This document shows, piece after piece, positions 17,195-24,655 of a DNA stretch of 64,000 bases. Position numbers and translations under genes: made by a program. The stretch lies in contig NZ_LZZS01000015.1 in the NCBI RefSeq assembly GCF_014170335.1, positions 1 to 64,000 of the forward strand, read 5' to 3'. This DNA is from Achromobacter sp. UMC46 (GTDB taxonomy: Bacteria > Pseudomonadota > Gammaproteobacteria > Burkholderiales > Burkholderiaceae_B). Position 1 is the stretch's first letter. Each line of letters opens with the position of its first letter. The notes under the pieces are model-generated. The model had not been told where the DNA came from, ran no database searches, and worked only from the letters and a program-made list of their open reading frames with translations.

Positions 17195-18277
17195 TTACTT
17201 CAGGACCCAGCCGTTGAAGCGCTCGAGCACATCGCGCTGCTTGTCCAGCCAGTAGGCCGCGTTGATGTGCAAGCCGCTCTTGATGTTGTCGGGGTGGGTC
17301 GGGCAATTGCGCGCCACGTCGGCCTTGATGTAGTCGAAGGCGGCGGGTTGCGTCACGCCCGCGGCAAAGTATTCGACCAGCGCCGCCTGACGCTTGGGGT
17401 CGGATGCAAACTTGATGAACTCGCGGCAAGCGTCGGCGTTGGGCGTGCCTTTCAGGATGGACCAGTTGTCGCAGCCCCAGATGTTCTGATCCCAGACGAT
17501 CTGCACCGGCGCGCCGTTGGCGATGGCGGATTGCGCGCGCGACACCCACGTGGCGATCATGTCGACTTCGCCCGAACCCAGCATTTGTTCGACCTGCGCG
17601 CCTGTGTTCCACCACACGTCCACCGACGACTTGACCTTGTCCAGGCTGGACAGCGCGCGGTCGATGTCGCAAGGATAGACTTTGTCGGTCGGCACGCCGT
17701 CGGCCATCAGCGCCTCTTCGATGGTGTCGAAGGGGTGCTTGCGCAGGCCGCGGCGGCCGGGGATGTCCTTCACGTTCCAGAAGTCGGCCCAGGACGCCGG
17801 GGCGCGGCGGCCCTTGAACGCGTCGGTGCGGTAGGCCAGCACGGTCGTGTAGACGTTGTTGCCCACGCCGTAGGGCGACATGTATTGCTTGGGGATGGTG
17901 GCCACGACCGGGTCGGATTCCAGGCCGTGCTTTTCCAGGTAGACCTTGCCGCCTTCGGTCAGCATCAGGATGGCGGGCTGGCTGATCTTGGCCATGTCCC
18001 AGGTGTAGTTGCCGGTGTCCACCATGCTGCGGATCTGCGCGGTGGGCTCGGCGTTGGCCTGCACGCCCACGACCTGGATGCCGGTGGCTTCCGTGAACGG
18101 CTTGTAGAACACGGCGCCATAGGCTTTGCTGTAGATGCCGCCGTCATCGCGCACGACGATGCGCTTGGACGCCGCGCGCGACGGGGTCCAGATCATGGGC
18201 ATGGCCAGCGCGGCGGCGCCGGCGGCAACGGTTTTCAGCGCGCTGCGGCGCGAAGCGTTGTGGGAGGTCGATTTCAT
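17195..18277 (-). CDS. Periplasmic solute-binding protein, PotD/spermidine-like
   Basis: 360 residues. The N-terminus has a twin-arginine signal (SRRSALKTVAAGAAALAMP), so it is probably exported folded. The mature part begins ASKRIVVRDDGG, like group-1D binding proteins, and includes WDMAKISQP and YGVGNNVYTTVLAYRTDAF. AGGAGTCTTCC precedes the ATG. It sits between the FAD dehydrogenase and the ATPase in one operon. The ligand could be a polyamine, another amine or a small organic acid; the family does not settle it. Confidence 0.88.
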   Translation of the reverse strand: MKSTSHNASRRSALKTVAAGAAALAMPMIWTPSRAASKRIVVRDDGGIYSKAYGAVFYKPFTEATGIQVVGVQANAEPTAQIRSMVDTGNYTWDMAKISQPAILMLTEGGKVYLEKHGLESDPVVATIPKQYMSPYGVGNNVYTTVLAYRTDAFKGRRAPASWADFWNVKDIPGRRGLRKHPFDTIEEALMADGVPTDKVYPCDIDRALSSLDKVKSSVDVWWNTGAQVEQMLGSGEVDMIATWVSRAQSAIANGAPVQIVWDQNIWGCDNWSILKGTPNADACREFIKFASDPKRQAALVEYFAAGVTQPAAFDYIKADVARNCPTHPDNIKSGLHINAAYWLDKQRDVLERFNGWVLK

Positions 18278-18326
18278 GGAAGACTCCTGCGGGTCGGGTC
18301 AGGGACTACGGATCAAGAACGACGGC

Positions 18327-19754
18327 TCAAGGCAGCAAGCGGCCGGGGTTGAAGAGATTGGCGGGATCGAAGGTGGACTTCAGCGCGCGCATCATCGCCA
18401 GTTCGACGGGCGACTTGTAGTGCGCCATTTCTGCCAGCGACGTGCGGCCCACGCCGTGCTCGGCACTGAACGTGCCGCCCAGTGCGTCGGCCACGTCGTT
18501 GACGGCGCGGCGGATATCGGCGGCCATTGCGTCGCGCCCGGGCAGCGCGTTCCAGGCGTCGAACGTGAAGAAGGGGATGAAGTGCACGTTGCCGTCGCCC
18601 AGATGGGCCACGATCAGGACGGGCAGGCCGGGCACCAGGCGGCGCACGGCGGCGGTGGCCGCTTCGATGAAGTGCGGCACGCTTGCGACCGGCACGGCGC
18701 TGTCGGTGGTCAAGCCCACGCCGGCCTTCTTGTTGCCTTCCGACACGCTGTGGCGCACTTCCCAGAGCGCCGCGCGCTGCGTGTCGTTGCTGGCGATGAC
18801 GGCGTCGTGCAGCAGGCCAAGTTCGGACGCTTGCTCCAGGATCTGCTGCAGCAGGTCTTGCAGCTCGGGGCCGCTGCCGGTGTCGGACAGTTCGACCAGC
18901 ACGTGCCACGGGTGCGCGCCGGCCAGCGGGTTCTTGCGGCCAGGCACATGCGCCATCACGGTGTCCAGCTGGTTGCTGTCGATCATCTCGAACGCCGACA
19001 GGCGCGACCCGCAACTGCGCTGGAACAGACCCAGGATTTCAAGCGCCGCGTGCGGGCTGTCCGGCGCCAGCCAGGCCACGGCGTGGGCGGTGGGCAGCGG
19101 GTGCAGCTTCAAGACGGCGGCGGTGACGATGCCCATCGTGCCTTCGGCGCCGATGAACAGGTGTTTCAGGTCGAAGCCCGTATTGTTCTTGCGCAGCGCC
19201 GTCATGCCGTTCCAGACGGTGCCGTCCGGCAGCACCACTTCCAGGCCCAGGATGTTGTCGCGCGTGTTGCCGTAGCGCAGCACGCCCGTGCCGCCGGCGT
19301 TGGTGGCGATGGTGCCGCCGATCTGGCACGAGCCTTCGGCGCCCAGGCTGATGGGGTACAGGCGGCCCGCGTCGGCGGCTGCCTGCTGCACTGCGGCCAG
19401 CACGCAGCCGGCCTCGACTTCCATGGAATTGTTGGCGGCATCGACGCGGCGGACCTTGCGCATGCGCGCCAGGTTCACGATGACGGGGGGCTTGCCGGCG
19501 GCATCCGGCACGGCGCCGCCGCACAGGCTGGTGTTGCCGCCCTGCGGCAGCACCGGCGTGGCGTGCGCGTTGCACAGGCGGACGATGTCGGCGACCTGCT
19601 GCGTGTTGCCCGGCAGGGCGACGCACAGCGCCGGGCCCTTGTACCGGCCGCGCCAGTCTTCGGTATAGCCGGCGGTGTCGGCGTCGGAATGAAGGATGGC
19701 GTCCGCGCCCAGGGCCTGGGTCAACGCGTCTAACAGGGTGATGCCGTTGGTCAT
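18327..19754 (-). CDS. FAD-linked D-2-hydroxyacid dehydrogenase (GlcD/D-2-hydroxyglutarate dehydrogenase type)
   Basis: 475 residues from ATG 19754; an upstream in-frame start adds a non-conserved leader. The FAD domain shows VLPQGGNTSLCGGAVPD, EAGC, SLGAEGSCQIGGTIATNAGGTGVLRYGNTRDNILGLEVVLPDG and FIGAEGTMGIVT, all hallmarks of the vanillyl-oxidase/GlcD family. The C-terminal domain ends with VAHLGDGNVHF and FSAEHGVGRTS, giving the metal-binding histidines of the D-2-hydroxyglutarate/D-lactate group. It should oxidise a D-2-hydroxyacid to the 2-oxoacid. First gene of the operon containing the importer and the DapA-like lyase, and divergent from an FMN-type 2-hydroxyacid dehydrogenase. Confidence 0.9.
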   Translation of the reverse strand: MTNGITLLDALTQALGADAILHSDADTAGYTEDWRGRYKGPALCVALPGNTQQVADIVRLCNAHATPVLPQGGNTSLCGGAVPDAAGKPPVIVNLARMRKVRRVDAANNSMEVEAGCVLAAVQQAAADAGRLYPISLGAEGSCQIGGTIATNAGGTGVLRYGNTRDNILGLEVVLPDGTVWNGMTALRKNNTGFDLKHLFIGAEGTMGIVTAAVLKLHPLPTAHAVAWLAPDSPHAALEILGLFQRSCGSRLSAFEMIDSNQLDTVMAHVPGRKNPLAGAHPWHVLVELSDTGSGPELQDLLQQILEQASELGLLHDAVIASNDTQRAALWEVRHSVSEGNKKAGVGLTTDSAVPVASVPHFIEAATAAVRRLVPGLPVLIVAHLGDGNVHFIPFFTFDAWNALPGRDAMAADIRRAVNDVADALGGTFSAEHGVGRTSLAEMAHYKSPVELAMMRALKSTFDPANLFNPGRLLP

Positions 19755-19814
19755 GTCTGTGGTCCCGAATGGGGCCCGGAGATCAGTGGAAGTCCGAGCG
19801 CATTGAGGCACAGC

Positions 19815-19855
19815 ATACGATTACTTAAATCGCTTTTCGATTTGAATAATCGTAT
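19815..19855. promoter_or_regulatory. 41-bp dyad, operator candidate for the FAD dehydrogenase operon
   Basis: The left arm ATACGATTACTTAAATCG pairs with the right arm with only 2 mismatches in 18 bp, around a 5-bp centre. It lies 61 bp upstream of the minus-strand start. Such length and AT-richness fit a GntR-type or other dimer-of-dimers operator, or a strong cruciform. No regulator gene is adjacent. Confidence 0.55.
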
Positions 19856-20059
19856 TTCAATCGATTCTAGGGTATGTACTAGGGGTAAATCCGTCTGATA
19901 CCGGGCCTGGTCGGCCGGGGATGGATTGCCCTGAAGCCCGCAGACCCGCATTCTGCCGTGCTTTGCCGCGCAGGGCGCCTTGCGCGTCCATCCCTTGCAA
20001 TAGGAAATCGGCCCCCTCATGGCAGTTACGGATTGCGGTTTTCAAAATGATCGAAATAC

Positions 20060-20083
20060 AATTGCATTGTGTGACATGCAATT
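20060..20083. promoter_or_regulatory. AATTGCAT-N8-ATGCAATT dyad, operator candidate
   Basis: Perfect 8-bp arms with an 8-bp centre, ending 31 bp before the FMN dehydrogenase start, a position suited to repression near the transcription start. The sequence differs from the 41-bp dyad, so a different regulator or binding mode is implied. Confidence 0.5.
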
Positions 20084-20114
20084 CTATTCGGCTCCTGCAA
20101 ATCAAGGAAGGGAC

Positions 20115-21248
20115 ATGCTTCCCAGCGTGATGGAGTACCGGCGGCAGGCGCAGAAGCGGCTGCCCCGGCTGGCGTTCGATTATCTGGAAGGCGGGGCGGA
20201 AGACGGGCTGGCCCTTGCCCGCAACCGGTCGGCGTACGCCGACCTGGAGTTCCGCCCGGAGGTGCTGGTGGACGTGACGGATTGCCGTCTGGATACCACG
20301 GTGCTGGGGGCCTCGGCCGCCATCCCCGCCATCGTCGGGCCCACGGGCCTGAACGGGTTGTTCTGGCCGGAAGCCGACGTGCACCTGGCGCGCGCGGCGC
20401 ATCAGGCGGGTTTGCCCTTCGTGCTGTCCACCGCGTCGACCTCGTTGCTGGAAGACGTGCGCGCCGCCACGCCCGGCGAACTCTGGCTGCAGCTGTATGT
20501 GCAGCGCGACCGCCGCATCGCCGAACACCTGATGGACCGTGCCTGGCAGAACGGCTACACCGTCCTGTTCCTGACCGTGGATGTGCCCGTGCACGGCAAC
20601 CGCGACCACGACAAGCGCAATGGCTTCAAGCTGCCGCTGCGGCCGTCGCGCCGGCTGTTGATGGACCTGGCGGCGCACCCGGGCTGGTGCTGGCGGATGT
20701 TGCGCCATGGCGGGCCGCAACTGAAGAACCTGGCCGTCAGCGCCAACGCGCGCGAGAACATCACGGAACAGGCGTCAGTGCTAAGCCGGCAGATGGACCT
20801 GGCGCTCAGCTGGGACGACGTGGCCTGGCTGCGCCGGCATTGGCACGGCCGCATCGTGATCAAGGGCATCCAGGGCCTGGCCGACGCGCGGCGCGCGCAC
20901 GCGCATGGCGTGGACGGCATCGTGCTGTCCAACCATGGCGGGCGGCAGCTGGAAAGCGCGCCATGCCCGCTGGAAGTGCTGCCCGAGGTGGCCGCGGAAC
21001 TCGGCCAGTCGCTAGAGATCCTGGTGGATGGCGGCGTGCGGCGCGGCAGCGATATCGCCAAGGCGGTGGCGTTGGGTGCGCGTGCGGTGCTGCTGGGCCG
21101 CGCGCCCTTATATGGTCTGGCAGGGCGCGGGCCGGCGGGCGCGCACGACGTCCTGGCGATCCTGCGCGACGAACTCGGCAATACCCTCAGGCTGCTGGGC
21201 CGCAGCCGCATCGGCGCGCTGGACGCCGCGGCGGTCCGGAAGCGTTGA
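20115..21248 (+). CDS. FMN-dependent L-2-hydroxyacid dehydrogenase/oxidase (LldD/MdlB family)
   Basis: 377 residues from ATG 20115, which follows AAGGAAGGGAC. The family oxidises L-lactate, L-mandelate or similar acids to 2-oxoacids using FMN. The chain starts SVMEYRRQAQKRLPRLAFDYLEGGAED, then has GPTGLNG, STASTSLLEDV, WLQLYVQRDR, VDVPVHGNRDHDKRNGF, IVIKGIQ, GIVLSNHGGRQLES with the active-site His and Arg, and ILVDGGVRRGSDIAKAVALGARAVLLGRAPLYGL. Divergent from an FAD-type dehydrogenase of the other stereochemistry, so the locus may handle both isomers of one acid. The next gene, proC, is 38 bp downstream. Confidence 0.9.
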   Translation: MLPSVMEYRRQAQKRLPRLAFDYLEGGAEDGLALARNRSAYADLEFRPEVLVDVTDCRLDTTVLGASAAIPAIVGPTGLNGLFWPEADVHLARAAHQAGLPFVLSTASTSLLEDVRAATPGELWLQLYVQRDRRIAEHLMDRAWQNGYTVLFLTVDVPVHGNRDHDKRNGFKLPLRPSRRLLMDLAAHPGWCWRMLRHGGPQLKNLAVSANARENITEQASVLSRQMDLALSWDDVAWLRRHWHGRIVIKGIQGLADARRAHAHGVDGIVLSNHGGRQLESAPCPLEVLPEVAAELGQSLEILVDGGVRRGSDIAKAVALGARAVLLGRAPLYGLAGRGPAGAHDVLAILRDELGNTLRLLGRSRIGALDAAAVRKR

Positions 21249-21286
21249 CCCTGCCTTGCCATCCCCTTATCTGGAATCAGATCGAC

Positions 21287-22093
21287 ATGCGTGAAAAGAT
21301 CGTCTTCATCGGCGGCGGCAACATGGCCTCCGCCATCATCGATGGCCTGCTCGGGCAAGGCCGCGAACTGGCCGACTTCCTGGTGATCGAACCCTACGCG
21401 CCCACGCGCGACGCCTTGATCGCGCGCGGCCTGAACTGCCGCGATAGCGTCGGCCCCGATATCGCCGATGCTGCGTTGTGCGTGCTGGCCACCAAGCCGC
21501 AGGTGCTGCGCGAGGCATGCGGACAGGTCCATCGGCATCTGCAGGCAGCGGCCACCGTGGTCAGCATTGCCGCGGGTGTCGAACTGGCGTCGTTGTCGGA
21601 CTGGTTGGGCGGCCATGGGCGCATCGTGCGCGCCATGCCCAACACACCGGCCAAAGTGGGCCTGGGCATGACGGGCCTGTACGCCACGGCGGCGTGCGGA
21701 GCGGCCGAACGCGCGCAGGTGGACGCCCTGTTCGCCGCGGTGGGCGAACGCATCTGGACGGACAGCGAAGCAATGATCGACGCGGTGACCGCCGTGACAG
21801 GCAGCGGGCCGGGCTATGTCTTCCACTTCATGGCGGCCCTGGAGCAGGGCGCGTTGGAACTGGGGTTCCCGGCGGCCGATGCGCGCCGCCTGGCGGTGTC
21901 CGCCTTTCGTGGCGCAGCGGGGCTGGCCGCCAGCGAAGACGTGCCGCTGACCGAACTGCAAGACCGCGTCACGTCCAAAGGCGGCACCACCTACGCCGCG
22001 CTGTCGCATATGCGTGACGCGGGCGTCGCCGATGCGATCTCGCAAGCCGTGCACAAGGCCGAACAGCGCGCACGCGAACTGTCGGCAGGGTAG
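21287..22093 (+). CDS. proC: Pyrroline-5-carboxylate reductase
   Basis: 268 residues, standard length. It reduces 1-pyrroline-5-carboxylate to L-proline with NAD(P)H. The N-terminal Rossmann motif is FIGGGNMASAIIDGL, and the signature near residue 160-250 includes AVTAVTGSGPGYVFHFMAALEQGALELG and VTSKGGTTYAAL. It probably forms an operon with the FMN dehydrogenase. ProC is usually a housekeeping gene placed elsewhere, often beside a YggS-type gene; here the hydroxyacid neighbourhood may be chance, or the enzyme may act on a related cyclic imine. Confidence 0.93.
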   Translation: MREKIVFIGGGNMASAIIDGLLGQGRELADFLVIEPYAPTRDALIARGLNCRDSVGPDIADAALCVLATKPQVLREACGQVHRHLQAAATVVSIAAGVELASLSDWLGGHGRIVRAMPNTPAKVGLGMTGLYATAACGAAERAQVDALFAAVGERIWTDSEAMIDAVTAVTGSGPGYVFHFMAALEQGALELGFPAADARRLAVSAFRGAAGLAASEDVPLTELQDRVTSKGGTTYAALSHMRDAGVADAISQAVHKAEQRARELSAG

Positions 22094-22121
22094 GCGGGGT
22101 ATCGCGGAAACGCCGGCGCGT

Positions 22122-23576
22122 CTATCGCCTCCGGCCCAGCCACCACAACAACACGGTCGACACCGCGATCGCCGCCACGTTGAATTGCATGGCCGACGCG
22201 AACGCCTGGGCGTAGCGCTCGGGCGCGGCGGCATCCGCCTGCGCTTGCAGCACGCCGCCGAACAGCATGCCTGCTGCCGACACCCCCAGCGCGGCGCCCA
22301 CTTGCTGCAAGGTCGACACCACGCCCGCCGCCATGCCGGCCTGACGGTCCTCGACCAGGCCCAGCACCAGATTCACCAGCGGCGTATTGACGGCGCCTTG
22401 CGCCGCGCCCAGCCACACCAGTGCCGGTACCAGCGACCAGGGCGCCAGCGCCGCGCCCGCCGCGCCGACGTGCGCCATCAGCGCGGCCGTGGCGCCGCCG
22501 TACAGCAGGGCAGCCAGCGCGATGGCCCGGGTGCCGAAGCGCGCCACCAGCCGCGGCGCGGCCATGGACCCCGCCACGAATCCCACGCTGGCCGGGGCGA
22601 AGATCAGCCCGGCGGTCAACGCGTCCAGTCCGAAGCCGGTCTGCACCAGCAGGGCGTAGCACAGGAACATCGCGCTGGCGGTCGAAAACACCAGCATCAT
22701 CAGCAGGCAGCCGGCGGCAAAGCGCGGCTGCGCCAGCAAGCGCATGTCGACCAGCGGCGCGCCGCCCCGGGCTTGCACGCGGCGCTGCATGCGCACGAAC
22801 TGCGCCAGCAACAATGCCGACGCGCCGCCGCTGGCGATCGTCCACGCCGGCCACTGCCGCGCCGGCCCTTCGATCAAGGCCAGCAGCAGCAAGGCCAGTC
22901 CCGCGCCCACCAGCGCCGCACCGGGCCAGTCCATCGGCGCGCCCGACGCCTCGCGCGATTCGGGGATGTGGCGCGCCAGCCGCCATGCCAGCAGGCCCAG
23001 CGGCACATTGATCAGGAAGATCGCGCGCCACGCCAGGCCGAACACGTCGGCATGCACGATCCAGCCGCCCAGCACCTGGCCCGCGATGGCGGCCAGCCCC
23101 AGCGTCATGCCCATCAGCCCGAATGCGCGCCGCCGCGCATGGCCGTCGTAGCTGACGCGGATCAGCGCGTATACCTGCGGAAACAGCATCGCAGCCGCCA
23201 TGCCTTGCAAGATGCGCGCGCCGATCAGCGTGTCGGCCGTGGGCGCCAGCCCGCACAGCGCGGACGCCAGCGCGAAGCCGGCCATGCCCAGCATGAACAA
23301 GCGGCGCCGGCCATGGCGGTCGCCCAATCGGCTGCCCGCGATCAGCAGCACGCCGTACGCCAATTCGTAGGCGGCGATGATGAAATTGATTTGCGCAAAG
23401 CTGGCCGACAGCGTGGTCTGCATGCTGGGGATGGCCACGTTCACCACGAACAGGTCGAATATCGTGATGAAGCCGCCAGACAACAGCACGGCCAGGCCCA
23501 GCGGGCTGAGCGCGGGCGCGGGGTGTGTGGGTCGTGCGGGCTGTGCGCAAGGGTCGCGCAGGGTGGTCGAGGTCAT
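22122..23576 (-). CDS. MFS multidrug-type transporter, DHA2 (EmrB/QacA) family
   Basis: 484 residues with about 14 hydrophobic segments. FDLFVVNVAIPSMQTTL is the DHA2 motif in helix 1, SRLGDRHGRRRLFMLGM is MFS motif A, and LIRVSYDGHARRRAFG plus GQVLGGWIVH are further family motifs. It probably exports drugs or metabolites by proton antiport. Divergent from an XRE/MmyB-like regulator, a common pairing for such pumps. It converges on proC with only 28 bp between stops. Confidence 0.9.
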   Translation of the reverse strand: MTSTTLRDPCAQPARPTHPAPALSPLGLAVLLSGGFITIFDLFVVNVAIPSMQTTLSASFAQINFIIAAYELAYGVLLIAGSRLGDRHGRRRLFMLGMAGFALASALCGLAPTADTLIGARILQGMAAAMLFPQVYALIRVSYDGHARRRAFGLMGMTLGLAAIAGQVLGGWIVHADVFGLAWRAIFLINVPLGLLAWRLARHIPESREASGAPMDWPGAALVGAGLALLLLALIEGPARQWPAWTIASGGASALLLAQFVRMQRRVQARGGAPLVDMRLLAQPRFAAGCLLMMLVFSTASAMFLCYALLVQTGFGLDALTAGLIFAPASVGFVAGSMAAPRLVARFGTRAIALAALLYGGATAALMAHVGAAGAALAPWSLVPALVWLGAAQGAVNTPLVNLVLGLVEDRQAGMAAGVVSTLQQVGAALGVSAAGMLFGGVLQAQADAAAPERYAQAFASAMQFNVAAIAVSTVLLWWLGRRR

Positions 23577-23648
23577 GGAAACGCCATCGGAAACAAGATT
23601 GGCGCTATTCTGGGCGGGCTGTCAGCCTTATACAATTTAGCTGCTTAT

Positions 23649-23669
23649 GCTATTACTGCGTGCAATAGC
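23649..23669. promoter_or_regulatory. GCTATT-N9-AATAGC dyad between the MFS and XRE genes
   Basis: Perfect 6-bp arms, 33 bp before the XRE-family regulator start and 73 bp before the MFS start, in an AT-rich patch of an otherwise GC-rich gap. Candidate operator for the divergent regulator. Confidence 0.35.
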
Positions 23670-23701
23670 CTGCGCCCGAAAATGCCCCTCTCCCTTGCCC
23701 G

Positions 23702-24571
23702 ATGACTGACCATCCCACGCCCCAGCGCCTGGACCGCACGCGTGCGGACCTGTCCGAATTCCTGCGCTTGCGCCGCGAACGCCTCAGCCCCATGGACCTG
23801 GGCCTGCCCGCCGGCAGCCGCCGCCGCACGCCCGGCCTGCGCCGCGAAGAGGTCGCCGCGTTGGCCGGCGTCGGGCTGGCCTGGTACACGTGGTTCGAGC
23901 AGGGGCGCAACATCAGCGTGTCGGCGACCTTTCTGGAAAACCTGGCGCGCGTGCTGAAGCTGGACGCGGCCGAACGCCGTCATCTGTATCTGCTTGCGCA
24001 CCAACGCCCGCCGGCGGAACCGGGCCGCACCTGGTGCACCGTGCCGCCGCAAGTGCGCCGCTTGATGGACGACCTGCCCGCGCGGCCCGCCTACATACTG
24101 AACCTGCGCTGGGACGTGGTGGTGTGGAACGCCGCCGCCGACCACGTCTTTGATTTCTCGGCCCAGCCGCCCGGCCGGCGCAACCTGTTGTGGATGCTGT
24201 TCGTGGTGCCCGCGATGCGTCAGGTGTTCGTCGACTGGCAAGCGCAGGCGCCCGCCATGCTGTCCACGTTCCGGCGCGATTTCGCCAGCGCGTCAGGCGT
24301 GCCCGACATCGCCGAACTGGTCGATGAACTGGAAAGCGTGTCGCCCGACTTCAAGGCCTGGTGGCGCGAACACGACGTGCATGGCGCCTGTATGGGTCAG
24401 CGCAAGCTGCACGTGGAATCGTTGGGCGATCTGGCCTTCGAGCACGCCACGCTGTCGGTGGACGAAAGCCGCCACTTGCGGCTGGTGGTGTACGCGCCGG
24501 CGCCGGACGAACCGCGCGCCGAGGACTTCACGTGCTGGTTGCAGGCGCGCTCGAACGCGGCCAAGGGCTAG
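23702..24571 (+). CDS. XRE-family regulator with MmyB-like ligand domain
   Basis: 289 residues. The N-terminal helix-turn-helix spans about 15-85: FLRLRRERLSPMDLGLPAGSRRRTPGLRREEVAALAGVGLAWYTWFEQGR, which is the classic start of this actinobacterial/proteobacterial regulator family. The C-terminal half is a PAS-like MmyB fold: PAYILNLRWDVVVWNAAADHVFDF and the late LGDLAFEHATLSVDESRHLRLVVYAP. The family often represses an adjacent dehydrogenase or efflux gene and may sense a small hydrophobic ligand. Divergent from the MFS pump, its likely target. Confidence 0.88.
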   Translation: MTDHPTPQRLDRTRADLSEFLRLRRERLSPMDLGLPAGSRRRTPGLRREEVAALAGVGLAWYTWFEQGRNISVSATFLENLARVLKLDAAERRHLYLLAHQRPPAEPGRTWCTVPPQVRRLMDDLPARPAYILNLRWDVVVWNAAADHVFDFSAQPPGRRNLLWMLFVVPAMRQVFVDWQAQAPAMLSTFRRDFASASGVPDIAELVDELESVSPDFKAWWREHDVHGACMGQRKLHVESLGDLAFEHATLSVDESRHLRLVVYAPAPDEPRAEDFTCWLQARSNAAKG

Positions 24572-24609
24572 GCGAATTGCCCGTTGCGGGCGGCGCGCCG
24601 ATTCGACAA

Positions 24610-24632
24610 GGGCGGCCCGGACCGAGCCGCCC
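24610..24632. terminator. Stem-loop between convergent genes
   Basis: GGGCGGC-N9-GCCGCCC lies in the 84-bp gap between the XRE regulator and the alkylsulfatase stops. There is no T run on either side, so Rho-independent action is doubtful. Confidence 0.35.
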
Positions 24633-24655
24633 CGTTGCCTTGCCGCCCAGGCGCC

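Larger units (their letters stand above)
19755..20114. other. Divergent control region of the hydroxyacid cluster
   Basis: 360 bp without a gene, separating the FAD dehydrogenase operon from the FMN dehydrogenase. It contains two strong dyads (19815-19855 and 20060-20083), listed separately, in an AT-rich setting unlike the flanking genes. Each lies near one of the two divergent starts. Confidence 0.7.
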
